From Microcoleus asticus IPMA8 (GTDB lineage Bacteria; Cyanobacteriota; Cyanobacteriia; Cyanobacteriales; Microcoleaceae), in contig NZ_SRRZ01000033.1 in the NCBI RefSeq assembly GCF_013179805.1, positions 1 through 57,483 of the forward strand: a stretch of 57,483 bases of DNA, written 5' to 3'. The position numbers and the translations under genes are program-made. Shown here in pieces: positions 34,951-42,732 of this stretch. Positions within the stretch are counted from its first letter, which is position 1. The number at the start of each line of letters is the position of its first letter. Below the pieces are notes generated by a model. It saw nothing but the letters and a program-made list of their open reading frames with translations. It ran no database searches and was not told where the DNA came from.

Positions 34951-36384
34951 TCAATTTTCTGGGTTTTGAATTCGTTTAACCAATTCATAAAACGGTTCCC
35001 AATTATCCTCAATAGCTATGGGTTCCCAAACAGCCTCAATCGTCGGTCTCAACAGCGATTGTTCGGGATTGTGCCGGAGCAACCTGTCCGCCATTTTGTC
35101 CATATCATCCGCCGACAAACTTTGCAAAACGTGATAATAAAACTGCCGCCAAGGTGCTATCAAGTCCGCCGGTTCCGCCTCAGCAAAAATTTGACTAGCA
35201 TCATCTCGCCAAGTGCGATCGAACTGTCTTCGCAGTTCAAAAAAGAAATCGTGATAGCCTACTTGAGACTCCGCCAGCATTTTAATTGTCACCTTTAACA
35301 ACTCATCTCCCTCCGCCTCTGGCAAATCCTCAAATCCCAATCTATTTAGCATCAACTGCCGGTAAGCTGCATTATAATACTCGCCAAACTTTTCCAAAGC
35401 AGCATCCATATCAGCTTGAGGAATCGCGGCTGCTAGCGGTTGCTGGAGCTTCTCTAAATTCCCCTTACAAATAAACGGTTGATTGCCGTAACAATAAAGA
35501 CCGTAATGGTCGAAATAAGCTGCTGTAAATTCCGGCTTGTAAGTTGGGATAAAAGCGAAAGGCCCGTAATCGAAACTTTCTCCAGTAATCGACATATTAT
35601 CAGTATTCAGCACTGCGTGGCAAAATCCTGCCGCCATCCACTGAGCGACTAATTCGGCTACTCGCTTGACTAAATCTGCATAAAATAGCGCATACTTTTC
35701 CGGCGGCGAAACACCCGCATTACTTGCTTCTAAATGCAGTTCTGGATAGTAATATTCAATAACAAAATCTAAAAGTTTTTTAGTTAAATCCGGCCTGCGG
35801 ATGTAGTGCAATCTTTCAAAAGTTCCAAACCGGATGTGAGAATGACTGAAACGCACCATTACGGACGATCGCGTGGGTGATGGTTCGTCGCCCCGCCACA
35901 AAGCCTCGCCCGTTTCAACTAAACTAAAACAGCGAGATGTCCGAACTCCCAACCGGTGCAAAGCTTCGGCGGCTAAAACTTCGCGAATTCCCCCTTTGAG
36001 AGTGAGTCTACCATCAGCGTGCCGCGAGTAGGGCGTGCGGCCGGAACCTTTAGTGCCGAAGTCGTAAAGTCTGCCGTCAGTGCCGCGAACTTGGCCGTAC
36101 AAAAAGCCTCTACCGTCGCCTAAATTCGGGTTGTATTCGTTGAATTGATAGCCGTGGTAACGGAGTGCGAGAAAGGGACGGACACAATGAAATTCGCCGA
36201 ACGCTTCGATGAAATGTTGGTCGGTTACTTGTGCGGCGTCTAAACCCAGTATCGGCAATAATTGGTCGTTGCGGAAGCGGAGAATATGCTGCGGAAAATC
36301 GGCCGCCGGGACTTCATCGAAATAGTCGCCGCCGAGGGATTCGATGGCGGGTTCGTAGTTGAGGGAAAGTAAGGGATTTGACAT
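34951..36384 (-). CDS. selO: Protein adenylyltransferase SelO
   Basis: SelO/YdiU family: a kinase-fold enzyme that transfers AMP, not phosphate, to Ser/Thr/Tyr of targets in redox control. Characteristic segments: GQVRGTDGRLYDFGTKGSG with the Gly loop, RTPYSRHADGRLTLKGG, CFSLVETGE and the metal site HAVLNTDNMSITGESFDYG. Start at ATG 36384, which begins the conserved PLLSLNYEPAIESLG; 44 upstream codons are open but without family content. 477 residues, as usual for SelO. It ends in NPEN, not the Sec/Cys-x-x of eukaryotic members. Confidence 0.93.
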   Translation of the reverse strand: MSNPLLSLNYEPAIESLGGDYFDEVPAADFPQHILRFRNDQLLPILGLDAAQVTDQHFIEAFGEFHCVRPFLALRYHGYQFNEYNPNLGDGRGFLYGQVRGTDGRLYDFGTKGSGRTPYSRHADGRLTLKGGIREVLAAEALHRLGVRTSRCFSLVETGEALWRGDEPSPTRSSVMVRFSHSHIRFGTFERLHYIRRPDLTKKLLDFVIEYYYPELHLEASNAGVSPPEKYALFYADLVKRVAELVAQWMAAGFCHAVLNTDNMSITGESFDYGPFAFIPTYKPEFTAAYFDHYGLYCYGNQPFICKGNLEKLQQPLAAAIPQADMDAALEKFGEYYNAAYRQLMLNRLGFEDLPEAEGDELLKVTIKMLAESQVGYHDFFFELRRQFDRTWRDDASQIFAEAEPADLIAPWRQFYYHVLQSLSADDMDKMADRLLRHNPEQSLLRPTIEAVWEPIAIEDNWEPFYELVKRIQNPEN

Positions 36385-36715
36385 TTTTCTATTATATCTT
36401 GAAATTGGCGAGCGCTCCAAATTATATACGGGTAAGGTGCGGACTGCATTGGTGTCAACAATTGCCTCAGACCCTTTGTCTCCCTCATTTATAGCCGAGT
36501 TCGATACCCCTCGCATCCCAGCAGGGCTGTTTCGTTTTAAACTTTTAGCATAGCTAAAGTTTGAGCATGAAACATTAGTGTCTTCCTCGAATGCGGAAAA
36601 ATTTTACTGTCAATAAAATTGATAGTTTAATTAACCGTTTTCATTGCTGAAAAGGGGGTTTAAGGCGTAATTTATTTAAATTTTAGTGGGATTCATCAGC
36701 TAATATACCAATTCC
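36385..36715. other. Gap between selO and GH116 gene
   Basis: 331 bases. The right half is occupied by the structured repeat 36523-36650; the left half should hold the selO promoter, but no boxes are evident. Confidence 0.4.
36523..36650 (+). ncRNA. Dispersed structured element, copy A
   Basis: Shares AGGGCTGTTTC, TTTTAGCA (offset 20) and AAC(C/T)GTTTTCATT (offset 110) with 55242-55370, at spacings equal within one base. Hairpins occur at matching places though the stems differ in sequence: 36539-36562 around TAGCATAGCTA, then TTCC/GGAA near 36584-36598, and ACTGTCAAT/ATTGATAGT at 36606-36626. Either a structured RNA or the end of a mobile element. Confidence 0.45.
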
Positions 36716-39169
36716 CTATTTAAAATTGGTCAACACCCCGTAAATCGCCCAAATAGCCATCGCCCGCAAATAGTGACTCGCCCGAAAAGTCCCCCCCGCC
36801 GTAATCGCTTCCGGCGTGCGAAACTGCAACCCATTTTCATAAATCTGCTTCACCACCGCATCCGTCAATTTAAACGCTTTCTCCTCCATTCCCATCTGTA
36901 CCAAAAAAGCGGCCAACCCAAAATTAATCCCCGTCCAAATTTCCAAAGGATGAGTTGCATTGGGATTTTCCGGCGAACCGTTCAGCATCACCCCATTTGC
37001 CGCACCGAACTCGCCATCGTTGAACTTCAAAAAGCAAGATTCGTACACAGTCTCTAAAGCGCTGACTGCACATTCCTGCGGCACAATATCCGGCAATCCT
37101 AACAGCTTCGCGTAAAATTGACCGCACAGTTGGTCGGCCATCACCACTTCGGAGTTACTCTCGCTGTCCAAACGGTAATATTGACCGTTCCACAGTTTTT
37201 CTTGATAGCTCGGTCTTGCTTGTAACAGCCAACTGTGATATAATGCTATCTTTGCTTGAGGGTTAGGAATTATCTGCGGTGCTGCATCTTCCAAGATTTC
37301 GCCGATCGCGATCGCAGCCTCCAGCGCCGCCAACCACAAACCCGCGCAATAGGCACTTATCCCCCGCATTTGCCAGTCATCAAACGTCTGATCCGGTGCT
37401 CCCGAATTCTCAGGAATTCCGTCCCCATCCTCATCAAAAGTTTTCAGATAAGCCAAAGCCTCAACAATTGCCGGCCAACACTCTTGCAAAAACTCGCAAT
37501 CTGTGCCGCCAGTCAACAGGAAATCCCGATAAACCTGCAACACAAAATCGCAAGGCAAATCCTTCCACAAATTACAATCTTGATAGCTAGTATAATTCGT
37601 TTTCTCCCAAGGATGTTCGTTGGGAGCACCCAAATCGTGCGGCGTCGCCCCGACAGCTTTTCTAATAGCAGATGCTTGATTCCAGCCAATAATTCTCGGC
37701 GTATCGTCTCCGGCAGAAATTGCCCTAGCGAACGCTAAAACCACCGACTTTTCCAAATCCGGCCACAGCATTAACAAAGCAAAAGAACCGTAAAGCCGCA
37801 CGTCCAAACTTTCGTACCAGCGATAATCAATGCACTCCAAAACCGCAAATTGTCCCTTCGGATCGCGTTCGTCAGCCGCACTCCAAAGAGTACCGCCATC
37901 TGTCAGGGCGTATAACTCGTTAAACAGCGCCATTTTAAAAATGTCTGACAAATCTTTCCGTTCTAAAATCGGTTTTTGCCAAGCTTCAATATTTTCGCGC
38001 CAAGTATCGGAATGCTTCATTGCAGTGCGAATAATCGGCCAAGCATTTTTGCCGTTGCGGCCGAAGAAATCTGTATACCGGCGGTAGTACCAAACTCCCG
38101 ATGCAAACTCAGTAACGGGCAAATCCCAAGCTATAATAAAGGGAATTTTGCGAGTTTTTCCTGGTCGAATAGTAAAGCGAACTGCGATCGCACAAGCCAA
38201 CTGTTCTCCTGCGGCTGCGGCTGTCTCGTCTTTGTCATCCAACAAGAAACCTTCAGCAGAAAAGTTGCGCCAAATATCGTCGCCATTCCCCGCCGGGTTC
38301 CAGCGAGTTTGATAGAATACTTCTACCGCCGGATTAGTAATAGTTGCGATCGCCCATTGTCCATCCCCCTCTTGCGGTTCGTCCTCAGCAGTCAACCGCG
38401 TCATCACGCAACCGATTCGGTGAAAATCTTCCACCAACAAATTCAAATTTCCGGCACTTTCTCCCCACCGGGGTTGATAGTCATAAAATGGACTGCCATC
38501 ATCTCGAACCATCACTTTCGGCGACTTATTGGCATTAGTAAACCAACCGACAATATTCTCCCAAGTCAGCATGATGCTGAGAGTAATCGGCGCATCTGTA
38601 GGATTGTGCGCCACCCATTCAAACATGGCAACTGGATAACTGCTTTCCTGATAATTGTTCGGCAAAATTGGCGAAAATTGCTCGCAGCTTAATTGAGCCT
38701 GAAACACATTTTCGTAAACAAACCAACTGCGCGGATACAAAGCATGATAACTCCCCGAAGAATTAGACTCTTCCCCTGTTCTTTCTTCTTCTTCCCTTCT
38801 TCCTTCTTCCTTCTTCCTTCTTCCTTCCGATGGATACCATTTCCAACTAGATAAACTGCCATCGGTAGGCGGTTCAGTGGACAGTGCAAAAGCTTGTTTC
38901 TTGCCTTGAGTTTCTTCAAAAACGCTGAACTGACAAGCGGGCAAACTGCGAAAAATGTGCTCGCCGCCGTCAATGTGCCAGAGGTTGAAGTCGCCGCGGG
39001 AAGATCGCCCGATGCAGCCGGCACCGAACCCGCCCAGAGGCATTCCGTGCCAGGGGCCGTCGTCGAGATTGCTTGCGTAGCGGACTGTATAGGGATTCTC
39101 CCAACCGAGGCCGATGGGACGTTTCCAGGCCTGCGGGGGGATGTTTGGAGTAGATGTGCGATCGTTCAT
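36716..39169 (-). CDS. GH116 glucosylceramidase-like glycosidase
   Basis: Resembles non-lysosomal glucosylceramidase (GBA2, family GH116). The N-terminal beta-sandwich starts with PLGGFGAGCIGRSSRGDFNLW; the (alpha/alpha)6 domain carries ECIDYRWYESLDVRLYGSF and DQTFDDWQMRGISAYCAGLW, the segments that surround the catalytic Glu/Asp in the family. It ends with ASHYLRAMAIWAIYG. ATG 39169 gives 817 residues. Near residues 115-140 is a Glu/Lys/Arg-rich insertion encoded by a heptamer repeat. No signal peptide, so it is probably cytoplasmic. Cyanobacterial substrates are likely beta-glucosides or glucolipids. Confidence 0.9.
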   Translation of the reverse strand: MNDRTSTPNIPPQAWKRPIGLGWENPYTVRYASNLDDGPWHGMPLGGFGAGCIGRSSRGDFNLWHIDGGEHIFRSLPACQFSVFEETQGKKQAFALSTEPPTDGSLSSWKWYPSEGRRKKEEGRREEEERTGEESNSSGSYHALYPRSWFVYENVFQAQLSCEQFSPILPNNYQESSYPVAMFEWVAHNPTDAPITLSIMLTWENIVGWFTNANKSPKVMVRDDGSPFYDYQPRWGESAGNLNLLVEDFHRIGCVMTRLTAEDEPQEGDGQWAIATITNPAVEVFYQTRWNPAGNGDDIWRNFSAEGFLLDDKDETAAAAGEQLACAIAVRFTIRPGKTRKIPFIIAWDLPVTEFASGVWYYRRYTDFFGRNGKNAWPIIRTAMKHSDTWRENIEAWQKPILERKDLSDIFKMALFNELYALTDGGTLWSAADERDPKGQFAVLECIDYRWYESLDVRLYGSFALLMLWPDLEKSVVLAFARAISAGDDTPRIIGWNQASAIRKAVGATPHDLGAPNEHPWEKTNYTSYQDCNLWKDLPCDFVLQVYRDFLLTGGTDCEFLQECWPAIVEALAYLKTFDEDGDGIPENSGAPDQTFDDWQMRGISAYCAGLWLAALEAAIAIGEILEDAAPQIIPNPQAKIALYHSWLLQARPSYQEKLWNGQYYRLDSESNSEVVMADQLCGQFYAKLLGLPDIVPQECAVSALETVYESCFLKFNDGEFGAANGVMLNGSPENPNATHPLEIWTGINFGLAAFLVQMGMEEKAFKLTDAVVKQIYENGLQFRTPEAITAGGTFRASHYLRAMAIWAIYGVLTNFK
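38790..38828. repeat. Heptamer repeat inside GH116 gene
   Basis: CTTCTTC-type heptamers (complement of AGAAGGA) lie inside the reading frame and translate to a charged stretch (GRRKKEEGRREEEER) of the glycosidase. The same heptamer family is otherwise intergenic at 41875 and 49705. Confidence 0.85.
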
Positions 39170-39384
39170 GATAGGTGTTAGTGGCAAGGGCGATCGGTGC
39201 GATTCCGGCACAGCTTTAATAGTATATATAGGACTTACACAAAAAACCCAGTTTCTGATTTAGATTTTAGATTTTAGATTGCAGCAAGGCACTTTATCGG
39301 GGCAGAATATCACCTAAGCTTAGATTGACAAACTCCGCAGGTATCGTTTAACATTTAATTAGATGCTAATTTCATGTTATCGTT
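39170..39384. other. Gap before toxin-antitoxin pair
   Basis: Contains a short GATTTTA heptamer run near 39262-39280 and presumably the divergent promoters of the GH116 and antitoxin genes. Nothing else was recognised. Confidence 0.4.
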
Positions 39385-39669
39385 ATGATTAACCTTTCAA
39401 GAGACATACATTCTCTCACCGATTTTAAACGTAATACGACTGAGTTTGTGCAGCGGCTCAAACAAACAAAACATCCTTTAGTTCTAACTGTCAACGGGAA
39501 AGCAGAGTTAGTTATTCAGGATGCTGAATCCTATCAGAAACTTTTAGATGCAGTTGAGTTATTAGAGACTTTAAAGGGAATTAAACTGGGTTTGGCACAA
39601 ATGGATCGAGGGGAAGGGCAAAAAGCGGAGGATTTTTTCAATCAACTGTTTGATAAGCTAGACAGTTAG
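39385..39669 (+). CDS. Phd/YefM-type antitoxin
   Basis: 94 residues. The N-terminal half has the Phd/YefM pattern: SRDIHSLTDFKRNTTEFVQRLKQTKHPLVLTVNGKAELVIQD is split as a dimerising and DNA-binding fold, followed by SYQKLLDAVE. The C-terminal ~40 residues are the flexible toxin-binding tail. The next frame starts two bases after its stop, giving the usual antitoxin-then-toxin order. It should repress its own promoter alone and with the toxin, as is known for the family. Confidence 0.92.
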   Translation: MINLSRDIHSLTDFKRNTTEFVQRLKQTKHPLVLTVNGKAELVIQDAESYQKLLDAVELLETLKGIKLGLAQMDRGEGQKAEDFFNQLFDKLDS

Positions 39670-39671
39670 CG

Positions 39672-39995
39672 ATGAATCAGAAATATCAAGTCATTATCCA
39701 ACCCGCAGCGCAAAAAGCGATCGAGGAATCTTATTTTTGGTTGAGTAATCATTCTTCTCAGAAGGCTAGAAATTGGTTAGAAGGCTTGTACAAAGCTATC
39801 TTATCGCTAGAAAATATGCCTTCTCGTTGTTCCTTCGCGTTTGAGAATAGTTTTTTTGACGAAGAAATACGACAACTTGTTTACGGCAAGGGACGAAATG
39901 CCTATCGGATTCTGTTTACGATTGTTGATGATACAGTTCAGATTATTTTTGTGCGACACGCTGCCCAAAAACCGATGATAGATGAATCAGAATAA
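39672..39995 (+). CDS. ParE/RelE-family toxin
   Basis: 107 residues of the RelE/ParE fold: an N-terminal strand (YQVIIQPAAQKAIEESYFWL), a helix pair with ARNWLEGLYKAI, NMPSRC, then RQLVYGKGRNAYRILFTI and VQIIFVRHAAQKP as the final strands. The pattern favours ParE (gyrase poison) slightly over RelE (mRNA cleavage), but this is not decided by sequence alone. Partner of the upstream antitoxin. Confidence 0.9.
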   Translation: MNQKYQVIIQPAAQKAIEESYFWLSNHSSQKARNWLEGLYKAILSLENMPSRCSFAFENSFFDEEIRQLVYGKGRNAYRILFTIVDDTVQIIFVRHAAQKPMIDESE

Positions 39996-40063
39996 ACTCC
40001 GTCGAAGTGTCGAAACCCTGACTACCCGTGCGTAATTCCTATATTTAGTTTGACACCCCCACT

Positions 40064-40669
40064 TTATCGGGGAAGAATATCATCTAACCGAAGTTGCAAG
40101 TTCTTTAGCAGAGGAGAAATAATCGGTTGACCGAGGCGAAATTGTTGCTGGATGTAATCTTGGTCAATCAGTTGGCAAACGGTGATAGTAGGTTGTTTTG
40201 GTTTACCGATAAAAGCCACGCCTCCCAATCCGCGATAATCAACGATCCAATATTCGGGAATTCCTAAAAGAGCATACTCTTCAACTTTTCTGGCGTAATC
40301 TGTTTCCCAGTTAGTGCTGACTACTTCTACCACCAATTTAATAGATCGCCCCAGCGTAATCACAGGTTCTCTTTCCCAAAGAGGTTCGCTGACAATAGCA
40401 GTTTCATCTAATACGACAATATCGGGACGGCGGGCAGTAGCTGCATCTGAAAATGGACGGATCAAACAAGTGCGCGGAATGAACCAGGGTAGTTTTTCGG
40501 CTGCGAGAACGATGCCGATTTGAGTTGCCAGTTTACCGCTGACGGTTTCGTGGGGGCCTGTGGGTTCCTTGTCAACTAATTCTCCGTCAGCGAGTTCGTA
40601 GCGGAAGTTGTCACAATATCGATCGAGGAATGTTTCAAAAGTGAGGATTTTTTGCGCGGTGTAAGCCAT
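40064..40669 (-). CDS. Uma2-family (DUF820) putative nuclease
   Basis: 201 residues with the Uma2 layout: ELADGELV near the start, RRPDIVVLDE (Asp), KLVVEVVSTNW (Glu) and EYALLGIPEYWIVDY. This is the PD-(D/E)xK-like core with all acidic residues in place. The family is vastly expanded in cyanobacteria; activity and targets are mostly unproven. The start matches the usual MA...KILTFETFLD. Downstream of the toxin gene but convergent with it, so not part of that operon. Confidence 0.93.
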   Translation of the reverse strand: MAYTAQKILTFETFLDRYCDNFRYELADGELVDKEPTGPHETVSGKLATQIGIVLAAEKLPWFIPRTCLIRPFSDAATARRPDIVVLDETAIVSEPLWEREPVITLGRSIKLVVEVVSTNWETDYARKVEEYALLGIPEYWIVDYRGLGGVAFIGKPKQPTITVCQLIDQDYIQQQFRLGQPIISPLLKNLQLRLDDILPR

Positions 40670-40710
40670 TGGAAACTAATAGTTTTTTGCTTAAAATCTT
40701 ATTCTATCAA

Positions 40711-41256
40711 CTAACCAAATCCCAACTCAGAACCTTTCCCCGCGTGAACCAAAGCCAACTTTTCGTAACGCTTAGCGTGTTCCACCAACTCCGCAGCTTC
40801 TTCCTCAGAGACATCCCGGAGGCGTTTGGCAGGCACTCCCGCAACTAGCGTGTGAGGGGGAACGTCCTTGGTGACAACCGCCCCTGCACCGACGATAGAG
40901 CCTGTTCCGACCCTCACTCCATCGAGGACGATCGCCCCAATCCCGATCAGGCAGCCCCGTTCAATGTAAGCTGAGTGAATCACGGCTCGGTGTCCGACTG
41001 TCACGAAATCTTCCAAAACGGTTGGTTTTCCCGGATCGCCGTGCAGAATTGCTCCATCTTGGATATTAGTAGTTGAGCCGATCGCAATTCGCTCTATATC
41101 CGCCCGCACCACCGCCCCGTACCAGATACTAGCGCCCGCAGCCACCTCTACCCTGCCGATGACAACAGCACCTTCAGCGACAAAAGCCGCTTGGGATAGA
41201 TCTGGTCTTGGCCAATAGGAAGGAAGTGCAGGCAGAGATTCGTTGAGATTGCTCAT
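40711..41256 (-). CDS. Gamma-carbonic-anhydrase-like hexapeptide protein
   Basis: 181 residues forming a left-handed beta-helix of hexapeptide repeats (GAVVIGRVEVAAGASIWYGAVVRAD onward, with GRVEV...GASIW, IG.T..IQDG). The zinc-type His ligands are in ILHGDPG and VGHRAVIHSAYI, as in YrdA/PaaY/CamH. It lacks the RbcS-like repeats of CcmM, so it is not the carboxysome scaffold. Carbonic anhydrase activity is possible but not shown for many members. Confidence 0.9.
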   Translation of the reverse strand: MSNLNESLPALPSYWPRPDLSQAAFVAEGAVVIGRVEVAAGASIWYGAVVRADIERIAIGSTTNIQDGAILHGDPGKPTVLEDFVTVGHRAVIHSAYIERGCLIGIGAIVLDGVRVGTGSIVGAGAVVTKDVPPHTLVAGVPAKRLRDVSEEEAAELVEHAKRYEKLALVHAGKGSELGFG

Positions 41257-41362
41257 TTGTTGGTCGATCGTTATACTTCTAGCAGATTAGCTGGTTGTTG
41301 ATACGGGATATAATAAAAGTATTTGGCACTTTTGCAGAGAAAATATGCTGGGACGCAAATAA

Positions 41363-41872
41363 ATGATTGAAGTTGCCTTGCAATACCCGATGTTTGGCCC
41401 GGAAATTCAGTGTCCCCACTGTCGCCAAACAATTCCGGCTCTAACGCTCACGGATACCTATTTGTGTCCGCGTCACGGGGCATTTGAGGCAGATCCAAAA
41501 ACTGGGGAACTGGTTCACCTTCAGTCTGGGCGGCACTGGCGCCGCTGGGAGAGTGAATGGTATCGCCAGCACACGCACCCGGACGGGATTCGGTTTGAAA
41601 TTCACGAAGCGCTCGATCGACTCTATACTCAAGGCTACCGAGCAACTCGCGTGATCGTTGCTCAACGCTATCGGGACTTAATCAGCGCTTATTTGGAACG
41701 CAGCACGCCTTGGCGGGGCCAGTCGGAATCGCCGCGGCCGAGACTGTACGGTTTGCCTGTGGATTTTAGCCCCGATCCCCAAGAAGACCCTTGTTGGGAA
41801 GTGATTAATTTTGATTTGGAAAAAGAGCCGGGAGTTCCGATTAGATATCCCTATTTTCGGTTGTTTGAATAA
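41363..41872 (+). CDS. TIGR02652-type cyanobacterial protein
   Basis: 169 residues with the exact family signature CxxC-x14-CxxH: CPHC, fourteen residues, then CPRH (about residues 18-39), a likely zinc site. The rest has conserved WRRWESEWYRQH and a DRLYTQGYRATRV segment. The family is confined to cyanobacteria and has no known function. ATG at 41363 is close to a good upstream base context but without a clear ribosome site. Divergent from the gamma-CA-like gene. Confidence 0.9.
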   Translation: MIEVALQYPMFGPEIQCPHCRQTIPALTLTDTYLCPRHGAFEADPKTGELVHLQSGRHWRRWESEWYRQHTHPDGIRFEIHEALDRLYTQGYRATRVIVAQRYRDLISAYLERSTPWRGQSESPRPRLYGLPVDFSPDPQEDPCWEVINFDLEKEPGVPIRYPYFRLFE

Positions 41873-41874
41873 GT

Positions 41875-41936
41875 GAAGGAAGAAGGAAGAGGGAAGAAGG
41901 AAGAAGGAAGAGGGAAGAGGGAAGAGGGAAGAAGGC
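41875..41936. repeat. AGAAGGA heptamer array
   Basis: About nine heptamers with alternating GAAGAAG and GGGAAGA variants, starting a few bases after the stop of the TIGR02652-type gene. Confidence 0.9.
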
Positions 41937-42034
41937 TCTATTGCTTTCGCACTAAAGATGCGACCGTTTTTAATTCCCAATTACGAATTTACCCTCTAAA
42001 ATCTAAAATCCTAAGCCGGAATTCCTACTTCCCT

Positions 42035-42078
42035 TCTAAAATCTAAAATCTAAAATCTAAAATCTAAAATCTAAAATC
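42035..42078. repeat. AATCTAA heptamer array as gene leader
   Basis: Six units of TCTAAAA run right up to two bases before the ATG of the VOC gene at 42081, so its whole near leader consists of repeat and has no Shine-Dalgarno site. Confidence 0.9.
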
Positions 42079-42080
42079 GA

Positions 42081-42515
42081 ATGCACCACGCCTCGATTCG
42101 CACTGCTAACATTCACCGGGCGATCGCCTTTTACGAACAGTTGGGATTTACTGTGAGCGATCGCTTTACCACAGGTTACACCCTAGCCTGTTGGATGGAA
42201 GGTCTCAACGGACGCATCGAACTAATTCAAATCCCGGAACCCAAACCCGCACCGGATGCTTTCGGAGACGAGCATTATGTTGGATATTATCATTTATCTT
42301 TCGATTTAACTGAAGCGACAACTGACTTGCCTAGTTGGTTGCAGTCTCTGAAAGAGGGGTTTGAGGAAGCTGCTAAAGACCAACCAAATCAGTTTCAAGC
42401 TTTGAAAGTTTTATTAGAACCGACTCAACAGGCGATCGGGCAAAATGTTTACGAAGTAGCTTTTATTGCCGATACTGATGGTTTGCCTTTAGAGTTTATC
42501 CGGCGGCTTAATTAG
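42081..42515 (+). CDS. VOC (glyoxalase-like) family protein
   Basis: 144 residues with two beta-alpha-beta modules: MHHASIRTANIHRAIAFYEQLGF (His ligand) and a YYHLSFDLT (His) in the second half, with IELIQIP and LPLEFIRR supplying the acidic ligands. Substrate unknown. Translation starts directly after a heptamer array. It precedes a 44-bp palindrome that could end the transcript. Confidence 0.88.
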   Translation: MHHASIRTANIHRAIAFYEQLGFTVSDRFTTGYTLACWMEGLNGRIELIQIPEPKPAPDAFGDEHYVGYYHLSFDLTEATTDLPSWLQSLKEGFEEAAKDQPNQFQALKVLLEPTQQAIGQNVYEVAFIADTDGLPLEFIRRLN

Positions 42516-42623
42516 TTAATCACTAACGACTATGGATAATCATTCTCTCTCTCAATCGGAAACTGAGAATAGTTATTACTCTTAATCCCTAGTAACAGTC
42601 CCTACCAACTTAACAATATATTT

Positions 42624-42667
42624 ATAAAATATAGTAGATTTTTAATTAAAAATCTACTATATTTTAT
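42624..42667. repeat. 44-bp perfect AT-rich palindrome
   Basis: Twenty-two bases on each side are fully complementary around TTAA, with AAAATATAGTAGATT arms. It lies 110 bases after the VOC gene and immediately before the ATPase promoter. It may be a factor-independent terminator working in both directions; it is AT-only at the edges, so a cruciform is also conceivable. Confidence 0.85.
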
Positions 42668-42669
42668 TT

Positions 42670-42706
42670 TTGACTATACAATATGAATATCTATTCATAC
42701 TATCAT
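42670..42706 (+). promoter_or_regulatory. Promoter with ArsR/SmtB-like operator
   Basis: TTGACT (42670-42675) gives a good -35; the -10 is unclear. At 42682-42699 is a perfect TATGAATA-TC-TATTCATA, the ATA..TGAA-type inverted repeat with short spacer that ArsR/SmtB metal sensors bind. Its place between the boxes implies repression until metal is bound. No arsR/smtB gene lies in the window, so the regulator would be encoded elsewhere. Confidence 0.65.
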
Positions 42707-42732
42707 GTGTTAGAATAAACCCAGGAAAAACC

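Noticed and set aside
36480..36530. Possible tRNA T-arm (GAGTTCGATACCCC)
   Set aside because: No matching acceptor, D-arm or anticodon arm is found upstream in either strand.
37976..38692. 238-residue plus-strand frame
   Set aside because: It is antisense to the GH116 gene, with no domains; a shadow.
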